Assembly (NCBI GenBank): GCA_004151065.3
Contig: NWUY0300006095.1
Coordinates: 20,197 to 41,341, forward strand
DNA: 21,145 nucleotides
Direction of reading: 5' to 3'
Origin: Larix sibirica
Taxonomy: Eukaryota > Streptophyta > Pinopsida > Pinales > Pinaceae
Of the stretch, positions 17,057 through 21,145 are shown piece by piece. Below the pieces are notes generated by a model. It did not search any database. It was not told the DNA's origin and was given only the letters and a program-made list of their open reading frames with translations. Position 1 is the stretch's first letter. Each line of letters starts with the position of its first letter. The position numbers were made by a program, and so were the translations under genes.

Positions 17057-18067
17057 TGGGAATTCTAAGAGAGTTGTATATGCATTGAGTAGAAGACAGA
17101 GTTTGCTAACTGAAATGCAGGTTGAGGTTGTTGGTTTCAATGAGATGAAGGGATTGTATGAGGGAGATCCATATTTTGGAGAGGCTTGGAGAGCTTGCAA
17201 AGCACCTATAGAAGTAGATAGGAAAAAGTGGTTGGATTATTTAATCCAAGATGGTATGTTGCTCAGAGGTAATAAGTTGTGCATTCCCAGAAGTTCAATG
17301 AGAATGAATTTGATTAAGGAAAAACATAGTGGAGGACTTGCAAGGCATTTTGGTTTTGATAAGATCAAAGCGCTTGTTAGAGAACAATATTTTTGGCCTC
17401 AATTGTAGCAAGATATCAAAAAATATGTGCGAAGGTGTAGAATTTTTCAAGTGGCAAATGGAACTAGTCAAAACATCGATTTATATTAGCCTTTACTGGT
17501 ACCCGAGAGTCCATGGGAAGAGACTAGTATGGACTTTGTTCTTGGTTTACATAGGACATATAAGGGATATGACTCAATATTTGTGGTGGTAGATAGGTTT
17601 TCTAAGATGGCACATTTCATTCCATGTAAAAATACTAATGATGATATGCATGTTGCAGAATTGTTTTTCAAGGAAGTAGTGCGCCTACATGGCCTACTGA
17701 AAAGCATAGCTTTAGACAGAGACACAAAGTTTGTTGACTACTTTTGGAGGACATTATGGAAGAAGTTGAAAATCGATTTGAATTTTTTCTCATCCTACCA
17801 TCCACAGACAGATGGACAAACAAAAGTTGTAAACAGAAGCTTGGGAAATCCGTTGAGGAGTCTAGTTGGAGACAATCCAAAGGGGTGGGATTTGGTTCTA
17901 CCTCAAGCAGAGTGTGCATACAAAAATTCAGTCAATAGGAGCACGGGAAGAACACCATTTCATATTTTCTATGGCAGTAGCCCAAGGGATGTTTTAGATC
18001 TGAAAAATATAGACAAAAGTGAGAATAAAAATGCAGAAGTAGAGGACTTTGTTGATCACATGAAGAG
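17057..18067 (+). pseudogene. integrase core, second copy, catalytically altered
   Basis: Same as 9241-10251. The His pair and first Cys of the zinc domain are present with Phe at the second Cys; catalytic Asp at 17532-17534 and 17715-17717; Lys in place of Glu at 17823-17825. TAG stops at 17406 and 17487. Confidence 0.9.
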
Positions 18068-18565
18068 GTAAGAAAGCACATAATTAAGATGAATTTTCAG
18101 TACAATTCTAAAGCTGGTTTGAAGAGGAGGCATAAGGAATTTTAGATTGGTGATAAAGTAATGGTACGCCTGAGAACATAAATATTTTTGATCCATACCT
18201 ACAACAAGATGAAAATGAAGAAATTCGGGCCTTGCAAAATTGTAAGCAAGCATGAATCAAATAATGCATATGAAATAGAGTTGCCTAGTGAGCTCAATAT
18301 TTCACCTATATTTAATGTTTCAGATCTAACAAAGTTTCATGAAGTTGTAAATGATGAAAATACAATAGGTGAATAGTTACGTATACCAACACCTACTTCA
18401 GAGAAGGAGGATATAGAAGCAATCTCAGACAGTAGGGTGAGTAGGAGCACACGACATAAGAAATAATTTGAATACTTGGTGAAATGGTTTGGAAGACCTA
18501 TTGAAGACTCATCTTGGTTGTCAAAAGCTTAGGTTAATCGTCTTGGTTTTCCTCTTGAGAAGTGA
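18068..18565 (+). pseudogene. GPY/F-like module and chromodomain, second copy, broken
   Basis: Same as 10252-10749, with the chromodomain core at about 18467-18526 and the same five internal stops. The likely natural stop is TGA at 18563-18565. Confidence 0.85.
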
Positions 18566-18596
18566 CAAGGTCACTTTTCTTTCTACCATGGGTGTC

Positions 18597-19556
18597 TGAT
18601 GCAGGAGCATCCATGGTTGTTGGAAATCTTGCATTTACCAAAAATATTATATTTTGATGTTGGTTTGGTTTAAATAATGTTTTGACAAATAAGTTGAAAA
18701 TATTAGGCCAAAAATCAGATTCTAAATAATTGGTCTAATTTTTGTTCCAAATAGTGTAGGAGTGCATTTTTAAAGTTTGAAAAGCAAAAGGCCAACACAG
18801 GATGGTGTTTTTGGAGTTATTGAAATGCATCACGTTGTGTTTAATGCTTTTTCTAATTGTGGAGCAGCCTTTTAAGTTACATGGAATAGCCTTTTCAAAA
18901 GAGGCAAAAATCAGATTTTTAGAAGGATTTAATGCTTTTTCTAATTGTTGGAGCAACTTTTTCAGTTAAATGGTGCAGCCTTTTCAAAGGAGGAAAAAAT
19001 CAGATTTTTCGAAGGATTTTATTCTTTTTGTAATTGTTGGAGTAGCCTTTTCAAAGGAGTAAAAAAAGGAATCATATGTTTTGAAAAGAGTGCAAAAAAA
19101 TGGAATTGACAATTTTTAGGTGGTGAAAAAATAAGAATTTTTTTTTGGAGTTTTTGTTGTGCAGAGGGCGTGGCATCTCTTCATGAAAAATGTGGAAGCC
19201 ATTCTTATTGCAGGTATGAAGGTATTTTGACAATAGCTGAATACAAGAATCCATTATTGAAGGCTGGAATAGTTTGTAGATTGAAGGCTACAAGTTGCAA
19301 ATTGCAGATTGAAGTTTGCACTTGAAAGAGAAAGAGTTGTTTCTATTATTTCTTATCATTGTAACCTATTTGTATTGTTTCTCATCAGTCCTAGAGACTA
19401 TATAATCTGATATAATCAGATTTATTGAAGTTTGTTAGCATTTGTGCAAGTTTGGAATACGAGATATTTCATCATAATTGCATATTTTTGCATTCAAACC
19501 ATTATTGTTTGTATTGTGAGTTTTTGAGAGAGGGTGTGCAGACCTCTCTTGCATCA
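18597..19556 (+). repeat. 3' LTR of the second chromovirus copy
   Basis: Copy of 10781-11740 with both ends present. The palindrome is at 19404-19422. Confidence 0.92.
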
Positions 19557-19756
19557 TTATGTGATGGTTAAGAATATTCCATGGGACATAACTTTTGATA
19601 GTGTAATTAGATTGCAAAAAGATCAATTTCATTGGAGAGAGAATTTATAGGTCTTTAATGTTTAATATGGCACATTATGTGGCATATTTCCAACCAATGT
19701 CTAGTATGTTATAGCCATTGCAAAATTTCGTCCTCAAACCCTCATGGAATTGAAGA
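19557..19756 (+). other. leader of internal region 3, second copy of the right part
   Basis: Same as 11741-11940. Non-coding. Confidence 0.6.
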
Positions 19757-20476
19757 ATGGAAAGATGTTGGAACATGCCTTGGGAGGACCCTATGTTGAT
19801 GACAAAAGCTTTGCAAGCTATGCATGGAAAATCAAAAGGTATGAGTGAAAATACAAAATCTATATAGCAAACAATGAGTAAATTTTAGGAGGATTTTGTT
19901 AAATTGAAGGAGACATGGTATGATTTAGAATATATTATTAAGGATTGGTATATGGATGGTTGTAGTTTTTGGGGAGACAACTACTTCCATCTTTTTGATG
20001 ACACTTCCCCACTATATGAAAAGAAACTCGTGGATGAAAGACAACAACACTTTGTGCCTACCTATTTCTACAGTAAAAGAGTTCCTCTTAGATCCATCTT
20101 TTTACTCCTCTATAGAGGATCTATTTGTTGTGGATGGTTATACTTATTTGGATCCACATGACCATGATGGGTATGTGAAGCATGACACTCAAGGGTTCAT
20201 GGAGCTTATGTGTGATCGATGGGGTGTCATCTGGACCATGTGGACATTGGACCCATGTGGACGTTGGACCCAGGTTTATAGATGAGTTCCTTGGACCACT
20301 TCACAATGGCCATTAACATTCATACATGGGACCGGGGATCAAGATGGATCTTGTTGGAGTACTTAATCATGGTTACTAACACTTGTACATGGGACTCTAG
20401 TTCCTTGGCCTTCTTCAACATGGAGGTCAACATTCATCCATGGGACCTTGGTTTATGGTTGTCCATATTCACTTAA
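19757..20476 (+). pseudogene. decayed internal reading frame of the small LTR family, duplicate of copy 3
   Basis: Same as 11941-12660, including both TAG stops (19865-19867, 19886-19888), the 60-nt in-frame deletion and the Trp-rich tail. It adds no independent evidence for the protein because it belongs to the repeated block. Confidence 0.55.
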
Positions 20477-20512
20477 AGTATTGAGGGAAGCACTTTCCTA
20501 AGTTGGGTGGAG

Positions 20513-20790
20513 TGTTATTACCCTCCCTAGGGATGTAGTAGGGGTCAAAAGGACTGGTTAGAGTAATCATGGAGATCACTTAATGTAAAGTAGACTAGAT
20601 CCACTATGTTTGATGTTATTAAATAAGAACCATTATGGTAGATATTATTGAATAAATGTAGCGGGGCCTCATTAAAGAAGGTCTATTAGGTAGTTAGGAG
20701 GTTTTTATGGTTAGATTTATATTGTGATTTATAAATATGGATGGATTCCTCCTTATGAGTCATGTGTGAATTATATTGTATTTGGAGCGT
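20513..20790 (+). repeat. LTR4 duplicate, cut off at the second N
   Basis: 278 bp of the LTR, 33 bp shorter than the first copy, ending at the N at 20791. Its polypurine tract is at 20501-20512. Confidence 0.85.
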
Positions 20791-20791
20791 N
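20791..20791. other. single-N sequence gap
   Basis: One N between the truncated LTR and unrelated sequence. Confidence 0.9.
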
Positions 20792-21145
20792 AATGACCAA
20801 CAAAGTTATAAAATTAATGTTTTTTCATATTTATACAAATTTTAAGTATAAAAAAACTTTCATAATATAAGTTGATATAATTATTATATTCAAATTTTAA
20901 AAGCAAAAATCTTTTCATGCTTATATAAGTAAAATAATAACAAATTATTTATCAAAATTTTGAAAAATAAAATTATGTTAGTTAGTATTGATATTATTTT
21001 TATTTTTATTTTCATTTTATTTAAAGAAGATGAGATGTATGTACTAGCTTCATAATTGCACATTAAAATTAATAAAATATAGAATAATATTGGAATACAC
21101 ATGTCAAAGTTATGTTATTTATGTTATTTTGTTTTTTAAATTATT
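20792..21145. other. AT-rich sequence, no gene seen
   Basis: Very AT-rich, with many A and T runs, and unrelated to the LTR family or the chromovirus. A 70-codon minus-strand frame (20890-21102) is Ile/Leu/Lys-rich, as expected by chance in AT-rich DNA. No RNA gene or repeat boundary is visible. The missing 3' part of LTR4 is not here. Confidence 0.6.

Larger units (their letters stand above)
13009..20790 (+). repeat. near-identical second copy of 5193-12974
   Basis: Every landmark reappears exactly 7816 bases later, including all stop codons and frame changes, so no indel separates the copies. The only difference I found is T8784 versus C16600. The block is bounded by single Ns at 13008 and 20791. 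Most likely a redundant or allelic contig; a very recent tandem duplication is the alternative. Confidence 0.95.

Noticed and set aside
13009-20790. Second chromovirus as an independent insertion
   Set aside because: It carries the same decay lesions, the same flanking array unit and the same offset throughout, so it is a copy of the locus, not a separate insertion.
1-21145. CRISPR array, bacterial operon or phage-type defence system
   Set aside because: Repeats are retrotransposon LTRs and internal regions. There are no short regularly spaced repeats, ribosome-binding-site-linked genes or cas-like frames.

Overview
The window looks like repeat-rich, AT-rich nuclear DNA of a land plant, probably a species with a large genome. 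I find no host gene, rRNA gene, tRNA gene or CRISPR array. Nearly everything from 806 to 20790 is decayed retrotransposon. The plant assignment rests on a Ty3/gypsy chromovirus with a chromodomain after the integrase, primer-binding sites matching initiator tRNA-Met, and a tRNA-derived SINE. The species cannot be read from the sequence.

Layout. Positions 1-805 are flank, with a possible SINE tail at 1-62 and a 3 x 38 bp tandem repeat at 608-721. From 806 a small LTR element family is arranged head to tail as LTR1 (806-1263), internal 1, LTR2 (2521-2978), internal 2, LTR3 (4463-4919), internal 3 and LTR4 (12697-13007, cut off). Neighbouring units share LTRs. The LTRs are about 458 bp, with TG...CA-type ends, TATA boxes, AATAAA signals, an iMet-type primer site after each complete LTR and a polypurine tract before LTR2, LTR3 and LTR4. 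The internal regions carry decayed copies of one reading frame whose family I do not recognise, and no visible protease, RT or integrase. A SINE sits antisense inside internal 2 with a 7-bp target duplication.

A 6.57-kb Ty3/gypsy chromovirus (5173-11740) is nested in internal 3. It has 959/960-bp LTRs, a primer site, gag with a CCHC knuckle, protease, RT, RNase H, integrase, a GPY/F-like module and a chromodomain. It is dead: about 18 in-frame stops, at least three frame changes, and substitutions of key residues in protease and integrase.

Positions 13009-20790 repeat 5193-12974 at a constant offset of 7816, with one base difference that I could see, and each end is a single N (13008 and 20791). 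The two LTRs inside one chromovirus differ by roughly 8-10%, so near-perfect identity of two whole 7.8-kb blocks means either a very recent duplication or, more likely, two overlapping contigs or haplotypes scaffolded end to end. Positions 20792-21145 are unrelated AT-rich sequence with no gene.

Inferred order of events: the small LTR family expanded into a tandem array; a SINE entered one unit; the chromovirus entered another; all decayed; the assembly or a very recent event produced the repeat block.
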